From Paraphysomonas bandaiensis (Eukaryota; Chrysophyceae), in NCBI GenBank assembly GCA_965644295.1, contig CBFFRP010000573.1:1-27603 (forward strand): a stretch of 27,603 nt of DNA, given 5' to 3'. Shown piece after piece: positions 1 to 10,393 of the stretch (positions within the stretch are counted from its first letter, which is position 1; each line of letters begins with the position of its first letter). Under the pieces are notes generated by a model that saw nothing but the letters and a program-made list of their open reading frames with translations, was not told where the DNA came from and did no database searches. The position numbers were made by a program, and so were the translations under genes.

Positions 1-600
1 TTTCTGCGTAATATTCTTCGGTGCGGGAAGGTATACTCTCATCTGTGAGTATGTACACACGTAATTACCTTATCGGTTGCTGGGAGATACACCTGGTAAT
101 CCAACTTTATCTTCCGAATATCCCACTAGGTATCCAATCTTTGATTTATCGTCCCAGTCCTCTTCGCCTGTCCGCCTTAGGTGTCAATATATAAGCTTTG
201 CACCCCCATACTCTAAAATATTTCAAACTGGGTGGCTGACCTGTGACATACTCATATGGGGACATGTATCCTCTGTCCGTCCTTGTAGGGAGTCTGATCA
301 GTGTATAGCGAGCAGCATGATACGCGTCTAACCAGAATGGAACCGGTAGGCCTGACTGCAACAACATCGCCAACGCCATCTCTGATGCAGTCCTGAATTT
401 TCGCCTCCCTCTTACTGCATTCATTTCCGGACCATCTGTTGAAGACCAAGTATGTTTGTAGCAGCCTTGTGATCTCAAATAGCTCCTAAGTTCTTGATTT
501 ATGAGTTCTCCAGCTCCATCAGCGTGGCAGTGGTCCACTCTCAGCTTATATTGCCTAATCTCTCCTTCGAACACCCTCTCTAAAAAACTGAATCACTTTC
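1..600 (-). pseudogene. Ty1/copia integrase fragment, truncated and frameshifted
   Basis: On the minus strand a frame from about 574 to 146 encodes the middle and end of a copia integrase: HADGAGEL (second catalytic Asp), a PEMN stretch (the catalytic Glu), then the conserved FRTASEMALAML, PFWLDAYHAARY, GYMSPYEYVTG and VWGCKAYI blocks. It stops at 146; the next frame resumes about codon 140 with KIGYLVGYSEDKVG, the normal post-integrase block, so there is a one-base frame break near 150-175, followed by another stop near 85. Gag, protease and the integrase zinc region are absent because the fragment ends where the telomeric array begins (about 660). Reverse transcriptase would lie left of the window. 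The protein is related to, but clearly different from, the element at 18027-23186. The family assignment is firm; it is not a functional gene. Confidence 0.85.
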
Positions 601-664
601 TTCTTTAGTACGCTGGTTTACGCCTTTTACCCAGAACATCCTACTCGGGTGATGAGTTAGTTTG

Positions 665-1953
665 CCCTAACCCTAACCCTAACCCTAACCCTAACCCTAA
701 CCCTAACCCTAACCCTAACCCTAACCCTAACCCTAACCCTAACCCTAACCCTAACCCTAACCCTAACCCTACCCTAACCCTAACCCTAACCCTAACCCTA
801 ACCCTAACCCTAACCCTAACCCTAACCCTAACCCTAACCCTAACCCTAACCCTAACCCTAACCCTAACCCTAACCCTAACCCTAACCCTAACCCTAACCC
901 TAACCCTAACCCTAACCCTAACCCTAACCCTAACCCTAACCCTAACCCTAACCCTAACCCTAACCCTAACCCTAACCCTAACCCTAACCCTAACCCTAAC
1001 CCTAACCCTAACCCTAACCCTAACCCTAACCCTAACCCTAACCCTAACCCTAACCCTAACCCTAACCCTAACCCTAACCCTAACCCTAACCCTAACCCTA
1101 ACCCTAACCCTAACCCTAACCCTAACCCTAACCCTAACCCTAACCCTAACCCTAACCCTAACCCTAACCCTAACCCTAACCCTAACCCTAACCCTAACCC
1201 TAACCCTAACCCTAACCCTAACCCTAACCCTAACCCTAACCCTAACCCTAACCCTAACCCTAACCCTAACCCTAACCCTAACCCTAACCCTAACCCTAAC
1301 CCTAACCCTAACCCTAACCCTAACCCTAACCCTAACCCTAACCCTAACCCTAACCCTAACCCTAACCCTAACCCTAACCCTAACCCTAACCCTAACCCTA
1401 ACCCTAACCCTAACCCTAACCCTAACCCTAACCCTAACCCTAACCCTAACCCTAACCCTAACCCTAACCCTAACCCTAACCCTAACCCTAACCCTAACCC
1501 TAACCCTAACCCTAACCCTAACCCTAACCCTAACCCTAACCCTAACCCTAACCCTAACCCTAACCCTAACCCTAACCCTAACCCTAACCCTAACCCTAAC
1601 CCTAACCCTAACCCTAACCCTAACCCTAACCCTAACCCTAACCCTAACCCTAACCCTAACCCTAACCCTAACCCTAACCCTAACCCTAACCCTAACCCTA
1701 ACCCTAACCCTAACCCTAACCCTAACCCTAACCCTAACCCTAACCCTAACCCTAACCCTAACCCTAACCCTAACCCTAACCCTAACCCTAACCCTAACCC
1801 TAACCCTAACCCTAACCCTAACCCTAACCCTAACCCTAACCCTAACCCTAACCCTAACCCTAACCCTAACCCTAACCCTAACCCTAACCCTAACCCTAAC
1901 CCTAACCCTAACCCTAACCCTAACCCTAACCCTAACCCTAACCCTAACCCTAA
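665..1953 (+). repeat. Telomeric repeat array (CCCTAA)n
   Basis: About 215 head-to-tail copies of CCCTAA (TTAGGG on the other strand). The only irregular unit I see is a 5-base CCCTA at 767-771. C-rich strand first is the orientation expected for a left chromosome end whose body lies to the right. The array is nevertheless internal in this window: 664 bases carrying a copia fragment lie on its distal side. The near-perfect sequence suggests recent telomerase or assembly origin rather than an old decayed fusion site. The true array length cannot be trusted in an assembly. Confidence 0.98.
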
Positions 1954-1954
1954 T

Positions 1955-2158
1955 CGAATAGTTTGGTCTAATTACAGTGTACCGACTTGGGAGTCTTGGA
2001 AGACAGTGCGAGGTTCAGAGGCATTGCTAAGATACCTGAGGTCCCACTCTAACTATCTTGTTCGGGCCCTATTACCCAAGAGGGGAAAGAAGCGCTCCAG
2101 GTCAGTTGATTCGACGGAAGAAGATGCCCAGTCTGAGGAGGAGGGCTCGTCGAGTTAG
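1955..2158 (+). pseudogene. Ty3/gypsy integrase C-terminal remnant
   Basis: Starting two bases after the telomeric array, an open frame of 67 codons ends at a TAG. It carries the pattern VWSNYSVPTWESW, then ALLRYLRSH, then a basic patch ALLPKRGKKRSRS and an acidic tail. This W-x-Y...TWE-x-W...YL-x-x-H pattern is typical of the chromodomain-like tail that ends many Ty3/gypsy integrases. Everything upstream of it (gag, protease, RT, most of integrase) is missing, replaced by the telomeric array. A 3' end signature (polypurine tract and LTR start) follows about 170-190 bases downstream, which supports the assignment. No start codon is needed or expected; this is a truncated piece. Confidence 0.6.
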
Positions 2159-2325
2159 TTTAGGGATTATGAGTTTTGACGGTTAAAATCCGCTCTGTCC
2201 ATGTAGTGGACACCTATGATAAGGTTCTCGTAAGTCAGAATAATGCTTGGAGTGAGATGTAGGGTAGTAGTGGTGATTTTTTTTTTAGGAGTAGTAGTTT
2301 TCGTAGGCTAAATGCCGGGTTTTTT

Positions 2326-2549
2326 CAAAAAAAAAAGGAGGGAAGGGGTAGTGTGGCTTGAAACCCCTGCCTTTTGGGAAAACCTTAGGTTTTTAGATTT
2401 GCGATCACTCTCCTTCAGGGATTGCTTTGGGCACATCCCTTCAGGATCGTGATATAGCGATAGGCAGTTGCTTCATGCCAGTCTATACATACATGATTCT
2501 TATATGCATAATAACCATATATTCCTAGTCTTCTTTCTCTTGGTGTCTG
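2326..2549 (+). mobile_element. Probable gypsy polypurine tract and 3' LTR (end uncertain)
   Basis: A run of ten A followed by GGAGGGAAGGGG (about 2326-2348) has the make-up of a retroviral-type polypurine tract. It is followed at 2352 by TGTGGCTTG, a plausible LTR start with the usual TG. It lies downstream of the integrase tail in the same orientation, which is where a 3' LTR belongs. The right end is not determined; a TGTCTGTCA near 2549 is one candidate. There is no second copy in the window to compare with. The rest of 2159-2828 is AT-rich and holds no gene I can support. Confidence 0.35.
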
Positions 2550-2622
2550 TCAGCTACGGGGTAAAAAAAATTAAAAAATATCCCACTTTTACGAATATTT
2601 GGATCACCGTATAACGGCCTTG

Positions 2623-2641
2623 CCGAACAAAAAATGTTCGG
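2623..2641. repeat. Short palindrome CCGAACA-N5-TGTTCGG
   Basis: Perfect 7 bp inverted arms around five A, about 190 bases before the start of the Crypton-type gene. Related words recur nearby: CTTTTACGAA at 2586-2595, TTTTACGAACA at 2691-2701, TTGTTCGGCA near 2708, and the inverted copy TGTTCGTAAAA at 4312-4322 beyond the gene. They could be binding sites for the neighbouring recombinase-like protein or parts of the element's ends. Confidence 0.5.
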
Positions 2642-2828
2642 AAAATCGGTTTATCTCCACCGTATAATTATGATATCTAGAATATCTCGATTTTACGAAC
2701 ACATTATTGTTCGGCATTTTTTTACCGTTTGGCCACTATCGCCATTCAAACCATACAACACCAATGCCCATAAACTGCAAGAACAAAGAACTTAGAACAA
2801 ACAAAGAACTTAGAACAAACCAAGCACA

Positions 2829-3996
2829 ATGGATATTATTAGAGAGCAAAGTGAGTTCAGAGATGAGATTGCACAGCAAACCAAGCAGATGCGGTTAACG
2901 GATAGCACCCGCAGGCAATATGCAGACAGGGTCAGGGCCTTTGCACATTGGCTTGATGAGCATTACCCCGCCTGTACCTCATTTCGATGACACTAATGGC
3001 CCGGTTCTATCCGTTGAAGAATGGGAAGACATACTGCCTGGCTTCACATCATTCTATCCTGAGAATTTTAGAGTGGCTTTGCCTTATCTTCTTGCTTCGC
3101 TGGCATATCATCATGACTGGCTATTAGAAACTCTTTCACCAAATCATCCTCTGTTTCTTCAAAGAGTTTGGACAAGTGGTATACTACAACGTCTACGACC
3201 GAAAGTATTAACTGGTGTGTTTCGAAATGATGTGTCAAGAATGAATGCTACTGGTGTTCCACCCAATGTGATTCTAGCTAATCGTATGTCGTCGCTGGAA
3301 GCAAATGTCGGGAACTTATCTAGAGATATGCGAGGAATGCAAACGACATTACCGGAAGCATTGTGTACGAGAATGCTTGATAAGTTTACAGTTAATGGCG
3401 CGGTGCCAATAACTAGTACCGACATCGATAGTCTACGTGAAACACTTTTAGAAGAAATCAGAACAAGATGTACTCCACATAATGTGGAGCAAATATCTAC
3501 ACAAGAAGAGCAATCCACATCACAAGAGAAGCCTGGATTTTACACATGGGGAGGGCACCATCATTTGTTTCCAGAGGGCTTTCGTTTTCCAAAAGGTAAC
3601 ATAAAAATGCTGTGGGATCTGTGGTGGGGGGGAGAACCTCAGAGACATATATTACCCTACAGAAAAATCAAAGGCTTCGATTTATCCCGAACTGACCGGG
3701 TAAACTGGAGTAAATGTACCTGCATCATGAACGCACTAGTCTCCAAGGGCATAGAGATGAACGAGATCGGAGCAGTAGAGGATATTAGTAGCCTACTACC
3801 ACGACAAAGAGATGCGTTATTCAGCAAAGTGTTTATACCTTTCTGTATGAACATATTCGCGGTTGCTAATCCCGTTCTTCTCGATGATATAGGCATCGGA
3901 AAAATGTCATATACGACATTCTACGATTACATGAAGGGCCGCAAGAGAAATAAACGTAGACGGAATGAAATGGAGCAAACGGAAGAAGATAATTGA
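2829..3996 (+). pseudogene. Crypton-type protein: recombinase N-domain joined to GCR1-like C-domain
   Basis: The ATG at 2829 opens a 53-codon frame with a helical, charged start and DSTRRQYADRVRAFAHWL, the pattern of the SAM-like N-terminal domain of tyrosine recombinases. It hits a TGA at 2988. The next frame carries the rest (to a TAA-class stop at 3994-3996): an FRVALPYLLASLAYHHDWLL helix block, then a linker, then FPEGFRFPKGNIKMLWDLWWGG and PYRKIKGFDLSRTDR, resembling the GCR1-like DNA-binding tail found in Crypton transposons of oomycetes and other protists. One extra C in CCCC at 2966-2969 would explain the break. I see no R...HxxR...Y catalytic domain between the two parts, so this is probably an internally deleted, non-autonomous copy; a domesticated DNA-binding protein is the alternative. 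An ATG at 2920 would give a 358-residue product from the second frame alone, but it would lack the N-domain. An 18 bp tandem duplication lies just upstream (2782-2817). Confidence 0.6.
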
Positions 3997-4020
3997 CTGG
4001 CACATGTCTCTGTTTGTGTC

Positions 4021-4074
4021 GTATATACGTGAGGGGGTCTGTGAGACTATTAACAGTCACCTTCACGTATATAC
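4021..4074. repeat. Inverted repeat just after the Crypton-type gene
   Basis: GTATATACGTGA at 4021-4032 is inverted perfectly at 4063-4074. Weaker pairing continues inside (GACT/AGTC) and outside (ATGTCT near 4006 against AGACAT near 4080), giving an imperfect palindrome of roughly 80 bases starting about 25 bases past the stop codon. It could be a transcript-end hairpin or a recombinase site of the element. Confidence 0.6.
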
Positions 4075-4568
4075 ATGAACAGACATCGCATCAATGGAGG
4101 GGTTGATGAGAATATGACGCTCAAGTAGATAGCTATCGGCTTCTGGTGTAGATATCATCTTGTTTCATGGCACTACTGACAGTTTAAAGTAACATATAAA
4201 GATGAACGTTAGATGACATACACATACAACACCATTCTACAACAGTACTCTACCACAATTATACAACAGTATACAGCAGTAATACTACATAATACCGTTC
4301 TGTTCGTATACTGTTCGTAAAAGCGGACCTTCTATAAATATATCAGTAAACGCAGAATACCCACATTACTCTAGTAATAAAAGACGACCTTTGCCTAAAA
4401 AAATTATTCTCATAAGTTATGAGCTCAAAACGCTCACAGAGCCGTATTCACTGTATTCTATGTATTCTATATCAAGAATAATGCGCGATGGTAAACTTAC
4501 TTTTTTTGATTGGCTTAAATTTGATTGTTAAACAGATCCACACCTCAAATGGGTAAGGAGCTATCGGG
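4075..4568. other. AT-rich intergenic stretch, no gene seen
   Basis: Rich in TA/CA words such as TACAACAGTA and TATACAGCAGTA. No open frame with recognisable content. The single notable item is TGTTCGTAAAA at 4312-4322, the inverted copy of a word upstream of the Crypton-type gene. Confidence 0.5.
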
Positions 4569-4633
4569 GGACAGCGTATAACCCTAACCCTAACCCTAAC
4601 CCTAACCCTAACCCTAACCCTAACCCTAACCCT
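4569..4633 (+). repeat. Short interstitial telomeric tract with GGACAGCGTATA flank
   Basis: GGACAGCGTATA at 4569-4580 leads directly into about 53 bases of perfect CCCTAA units (4581-4633), in the same orientation as the large array. The same 12-base flank plus the first telomeric unit recurs at 5320. The following 690 bases are AT-rich with no supported gene. Confidence 0.9.
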
Positions 4634-5319
4634 CCTCCATAATGATAACAATATAAATGTACAACAATGAATATAAATATGTATGTCTACAATTACAATG
4701 CTATCTACAAGCAATTTCAAGAGTGAGGAAATTGCATCTTATTATCAATAATTTATATAAACACTACCTACGATTCCGTGATCAATGGAATGAACATCAT
4801 TCATATTCAATACCAAACACATCAGTCTAACACAGTTGATCATAATAACTCATTACAACTGTATAAGGGAAGATACATTCAGTATTCTCATTGTAGTTGA
4901 AGCCTTGTATGCGTACTTCTAAGTACAATCAATCCCCAATAAGCACTGAAGGAAATACGTAATGTATAACTGTATTACTGGATAATCTGGCAATACACAT
5001 CTATCAGTGTGGATATCAAACCCGGAATTCTCCAGTAAACTTCTCCAGCCTTAAAATCAAGATATATATATATCATCCATCATCATTATCATCATTATGT
5101 CTCATTATTGATAATCATGTCTTTCTTTGTCTTTTGAATGATTATGTAAATATCAATGATAAGTATGAAATGTCATAGTCATAATATATCGTATATCTTA
5201 GTGTGAGTTATGACAATAATAATAATATTCAATCTATGTTGTACAAATAGTATGTACAAACCTAAGCATATACAACAGAGAGCTTGTAGAATAGAATAAC
5301 CTGATAGCTGGTTATTACA

Positions 5320-5356
5320 GGACAGCGTATAACCCTAACCATAACCATAACCCTAA
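5320..5356 (+). repeat. Second, degenerate interstitial telomeric tract with the same flank
   Basis: GGACAGCGTATAACCCTAAC repeats 20 bases of the tract at 4569 exactly, then decays into ACCATAACCATAACCCTAATAA. It lies about 75 bases past the end of the receptor-kinase gene, which is on the opposite strand. Confidence 0.85.
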
Positions 5357-5429
5357 TAAAAAAAACTTTCGATTTCAGCTTGATTACACAAAACACATAT
5401 TGACAACACAGCAGTATGAACACTAACAG

Positions 5430-8400
5430 CTATATCAGCACAGTTTCGTCAGTCAATATGTTTGACATTTTGTCCGCATCAATGGCATAATTTACTCTAG
5501 CAGCTACCGCGCATGGAATATCAATATGACAGCGCTGTTGAATGATGCAGTTGTCTAACTCCATAATAATCTAAACGAACAATCAGTTAGATGGTCATCC
5601 ATTAAATTGAGGTAGACAATAACATACATCAGAAAAAGATGGTCTAGACGACGGATCAGCACACCAGCATTTCTCAATAAGTGAATAGAGCTCTGCATTG
5701 AGTTTTATTGGGGTGAACTAAATGAGAAATGTCAGTTTCACCTGAGGGAATACCAACTGGCATGGGAGGGCGTATATTCCTTTTGCACATCAGCTCTTCA
5801 GCAATTCTCATATCACTTATTTCAATCATAGTGAGGTCATCATCAGAAACAAGTGGAAAATCTCCGCCTCGACGTTCGGATATGCGATTCCTCTCAAAAA
5901 CTGCCGTAGGGGCGGAGTTGCTCTGTGAAGAATCAGGGGAATGCTTTGAGGGTTTTCCCCCAGCATATAACTCAGCTGGAACAATTAAACTTCCTGCAAT
6001 AGACTTCCTAGCGCTCACATGAGGGGCTGACGTATCAGATGATATCGCTACTTCCCTGTCAGGGTCTCCACTGAAGCTTCTAGAGCGTGATCTATGCTTG
6101 GATCTTGTTGTGTTAGTTTGTGAACGACTCTGATCACCTTGTCTAATGGAATATTCATAATTATATTGCCTTTACACAAGCAACTTACTTACTTTTGGGT
6201 CTTTTCCTGTGTTCGCTGTTTTGCAGGTGTTGCGCCCAGGGAACTCGAGTGGCTAAACACACCAAGAAACGACGAACCCTGTGATTGATGGGAAGCTTCT
6301 TTCCCACCACCCCGCTGCTCGCTAATTATCTTGAGTAGAGGGTGATCAAAAGTGGATGCATGACATCGCACAGAGTCCTCTTGCAACATTGCAACGGAAA
6401 TCATAACAGATGGGACGCGCCAGGTAAGTAGCTCCCATAGCACGATCCCAAAACTGAACACATCTGACGCCTTGCTTGCACCTTGACCCAAAATCATCTC
6501 AGGAGCAGCCCATCCTGCAGTTCCCATCTCACCCACACCACCTGATTTACTGGACAAAGAGTGGGCTTTGTTGGCACCAGATCTATCGATAATGCTTTCT
6601 CCGAAATCAGCAATCTTAGCGTTGAAATTCTCGTCTAGCAACACGTTCATCGACTGGGTAGCGCAAACATAAAACTATAAAAAGCATTTTCTATTAACAT
6701 TACCTTGAGGTCTCGGTGGGTAATGTTTTGAAAATGTAAATAGTTCATTCCGTTGGCGACCTACGTAAAATATATTACATAATATATCATTAAAACACTC
6801 CCCGAGTGGTACCTGCAAGGCACACAACAGTGGTTCAAATTCATTAGAATTCGCATTCAGGGTGGATTTATGCAGGAGACTACTCCGCAAACTAGGCAGT
6901 TTCGACGTGCCTATTCCTCCTCTCCAAATACTGCGTTGCGTACTTCGATTGGGCTCTTCGATCCCATCGTCAAGCTTGCTTTGAGCCATGGGGTTTTTTA
7001 CAGCTGCCGGGTCGTGGTCTGAGCCATCCGTAGCAGTCGTTGCTCGGTAGCTTTGTATATGATGAACATCAGTGACTAGCATGGATGCTCGGTTAGTGGT
7101 ATTAGCGCCAGAAGGAAGCACAGGTAAAGGACTCATTTCAGTGCTGCCGCCAGTCCCAGCTGAACGTGTACTTCCCCTGGAGGCCAATCTCTTCTCGAAT
7201 GCTTCTCGCTCAGCTTGAAGTTGCTTGAACACATCACCATTAGAGCAGAACTTCATAACGATGCCTAGAGACGGTGGGTCCACCAATACACCATAAAAAT
7301 CGACAATATTCTCGTGCGCCAAACGCTTGAAGATATTGGCTTCCGCTTTGAAAAATTTTATATTATCCCTTGTCAGAAGATCAAACTTGAAACGCTTTAC
7401 GACAGCTAGCTTCCTACGCCAGAGATGAATTTCTACACTAACGTCAACCTGTTCCATTATTTTAGATCGGTAGTAGAGTTCGGTCTTAGGGATGACAACA
7501 TCTTTGTAATTTGGAAGCTCTGACCAAGTCATCTGCTTGTAAATGAGCAGGACATATGTCACACGTACCCTGAACCACATACCTCATTGGTGTGGTGAAT
7601 CAACTGATCTTCTTCATCATCGTCTACATCAGTGCTCCAATACTGACAGTCTCGCTTTAAAGTAAGATATACCACAGGGCCAAAACTAAAGAAGTGGGCG
7701 AGCTCCGATAAATCTAAAGCACATATACCTAAACGAGAAGTAAAATTATTCCTCATAGGTAGGCCACTACATACGCACCGAAGTTAGCAAGCTGGAAATC
7801 TAATGACAGCTGACATCCACGACTTATCACAAGGGCTGTATATATCGCGATCATGTACTTGCTGTACCGAAGAATTGCATATCTATCGGAATTGGTGTAT
7901 CGAAAAAAAGCTAAGGCCAAAATGTTCATAACTACAGTGAGACATCCTCGCACTAGTAATGAAATCTCCATGTTACGGCTAATCCAATAATTAGACTCTG
8001 GCCCCGGCTTATAGACAATAATAAACAGTCCTGTGAAAAATGTAGTGGCCGCCCAAAAACTGTTAAGACATGGTAAGCGACAACCATATATTCCATTAAA
8101 AATCACCTGGCCACAAACCAAGCACGATAAAAGTTATTCTTCCCGATCGATGACGAGCATAACAGCAATATAACAAGCAACTCTACAAAACTTGAAACAG
8201 CAAAACAAAAGCAATGCGCCACTGCGAACATACGTTCGTCGCTTGTATTTAAATCATTCTTTTCGTCATCTTTGGTGTTTGTAACATCAAATATCATCAA
8301 CGCTCCCCAGCATATAGTCCAGCACCCCTGGTACACACTTGCCATCACACCAAATACACAAATATACAGTAACTTACCACCAACATCATTAAGCTCATAT

Positions 8401-8659
8401 GAACATCAATATTAATCTGTCGAAATATATTCCATTATATTAACACGTAAAGTGGCATTGAGTGTACCGTATTCTTCGTGTAGCCCGCTAATGCTCTTCT
8501 GTGGTTCTTGTTCATTTTACTGAGAACGTATACGAACATCGCAATACATAATAAGCCCTTTATGATGTTGACGAAAGAGCCAAAACACTCATATCTTTGT
8601 GGTTTGGCTTTATGCAACTCATAGCAGTATCCATGCTCCATAACATACTTACTGCTCAT
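5430..8659 (-). CDS. Seven-helix membrane protein fused to TKL-type protein kinase (11 exons)
   Basis: I built this model by hand. Exons (minus): 8659-8468, 8416-8378, 8327-8107, 8059-7779, 7728-7583, 7532-6813, 6760-6704, 6653-6193, 6142-5742, 5692-5628, 5570-5430; about 907 aa. All ten introns are GT-AG, 47-57 nt, and every phase joins correctly. Residues ~27-290 hold seven hydrophobic segments (TM1 about 27-48; last about 250-280). A kinase follows: Lys in KLAVVKRF (~339), helix-C Glu in FKAEA (~357), HRDLK spanning exon 7, DFG (~568), WAAPE (~603), SDVFSFGIVLWELL, and finally CWCADPSSRPSF. TKL-like. The glycine-rich loop is not recognisable. Two low-complexity Ser/Arg-rich inserts split the kinase: ~105 residues before HRDLK and ~170 before the CW..RP block. 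Probable role: membrane receptor with a cytosolic kinase signalling directly; the ligand is unknown. An AAG/CAG choice at the exon 6 acceptor is ambiguous by one codon. Start is the first ATG before TM1. Confidence 0.85.
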
Positions 8660-8828
8660 TTTGATATCAAGGAATTGATAAGTTGTAACCCCAACTTAAA
8701 TATGCACCACAAATACTTCGGTGCTCTGTAGAGGTTAAGTATTGGGAGCGTTGTCTGTTGGTCGATCAACTAACTATCAATCCACTCGCTCCGATCTATA
8801 GCTGTGTTGTTGCTGTGTTGTTGCTATG

Positions 8829-8941
8829 TTTGTGTGTATGTGTTGTGTATGTGTGTATGTGTATGTGTGTGTGTATGTGTGTATGTGTATGTGTGTGTGT
8901 GTATATGTGTGTGTATGTGTGTGTGTGTGTATGTGTGTGTG
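8829..8941 (+). repeat. TG/TATG microsatellite
   Basis: About 113 bases of TGTGTG interrupted by regular TATG units. It lies about 170 bases upstream of the receptor-kinase start codon, on the far side of that gene's likely promoter. The frames that cross it are repeat artefacts. Confidence 0.95.
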
Positions 8942-10387
8942 CCAGGAAGCCTACATATTCGTATTTGGATGTAGGTAGGGCAGTATGTACACCAGAATAC
9001 AGTATCCACACCAACAAGCATAGATATCGCTCAGATCATCATACACTGCAGTATCTAGATATGCTATCGACGTATATCTCCATCGTGGTTAGCATCAGCA
9101 TCCTGTCGATGCCACTTCATCATTGTATTTTTCATTCGTAGGAACACAAACTAGATAAACACAACTATACCAGCCAGTATAACTTCTCTATTTAGCAACG
9201 ATGACACAATTCTGTGTTGCACGAATATCCACGACTGCTGCTGCAGGAAGCTAGTCATTATGAGTATATTATCACTAAAGGTACTACACTGCCAAACAAA
9301 GACTACCTACTGCTTACTCATCCGCTGAGCCATCTTCGGTGACGTCATCATGACCCCATTCATTCAAAATTGATTAATATGCATGTATCGGTCGCAAGTA
9401 ACTGTTATCTTTCAGAAGCAATGTCTTATACAGTGCAATGTCGCAGGATAAGTTTAGCTGTGCTGAATATGCGTTCATATGTATTGGAATAACTGACTAC
9501 ATGACTCCTGCACCTGTACTTAGATGTCTCCTTTTTTGTAGTTTAGTTGGCCTGACTGATTTGATCTTTCCGCATAGCCGGTGACAGCGGCATCGTCAGA
9601 TTTCTTGACAGCACTATCGGGATGGGTATATAATATGACATATTCTTTCTCACAACTTGTCTACTCGTTTTCAAAATTTGGGTCATTAACAATGAAACTG
9701 ATATCGAAATGCTCATATCGGCTTTCTTGCGAGCAAAGAGAACCATGTCTTCATTCTTCGTATGCCTCATTCCCCATGAGGCGGTCTACTTGCCGAAGTA
9801 CAGGTCTATTTCTTCTTGTTTTACTGATAAATTCATTGGCACCAAGACTAAGTCGATGAGATGCACACCCAACTGCTGTATACCTATATATTTGAAGGAA
9901 ATACGTTCGTAGTAGTAAATATAAACTATAAATAGTATATACTAGATACCAGCGTTGTGTACAATATATATTATGTTACACTACATTGTAAGTTAATTTC
10001 CCAACGATACTCTTTCTAAACGATCGAAGAATATATATTTAATTGGACAATATCAAAATATTATTCCTTATTCTCAAACTCTCATTCCAATAGTGTGATA
10101 GAATCAAAATAATTACTAAGCTGTAGTTATTACTATTACTCGGGGGGCACAATAGACAGTAATATAGTAGACACCGGGAAAATATAGTACTTAGTTAGCC
10201 TGATCACGCCACATCAAATTATCAAATTGCCTTCTCATCCGAGCTACCACGATATCACTCGCTACCATGTTAGAATTGGACATTACACTGAAGTTAGCCT
10301 TGCTTTGTTGAACACAATGTACTAACAATTGAAAATTATAATTATTAATCTGTATACTTCACTACATATGCATGTAAATATATATAA
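8942..10387. other. Gene-poor AT-rich stretch
   Basis: No intact gene recognised between the microsatellite and the palindrome. The only coding-like signal is the minus-strand remnant at 9520-9867. Towards the right the sequence becomes very AT-rich (TATATA runs near 9950-10030 and 10370-10390). Confidence 0.5.
9520..9867 (-). pseudogene. Possible decayed coding remnant, unidentified
   Basis: One minus-strand frame stays coding-like for 116 codons, broken only by a TGA and a TAG. Natural-looking stretches include GANEFISKTRRNRPVLRQV, FDISFIVNDPNFENE and EKEYVILYTHPDSAVKKS, ending in a TAA. No family recognised. It could also be exons of a real gene whose introns I failed to place, or chance. 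Confidence 0.25.
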
Positions 10388-10393
10388 ATATGG

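Noticed and set aside
665-1953. CRISPR-like or satellite array
   Set aside because: The unit is the six-base telomere repeat with no spacers.
4472-4720. Frame with repeated VRVRVR
   Set aside because: It is the translation of the short telomeric tract.
5729-6022. Plus-strand frame of 97 codons
   Set aside because: Antisense to exon 9 of the receptor-kinase gene, whose splice phases fit on both sides.
8758-9141. Plus-strand frame of 127 codons and two minus-strand Thr/His-rich frames
   Set aside because: All are translations of the TG/TATG microsatellite with no independent coding signal.
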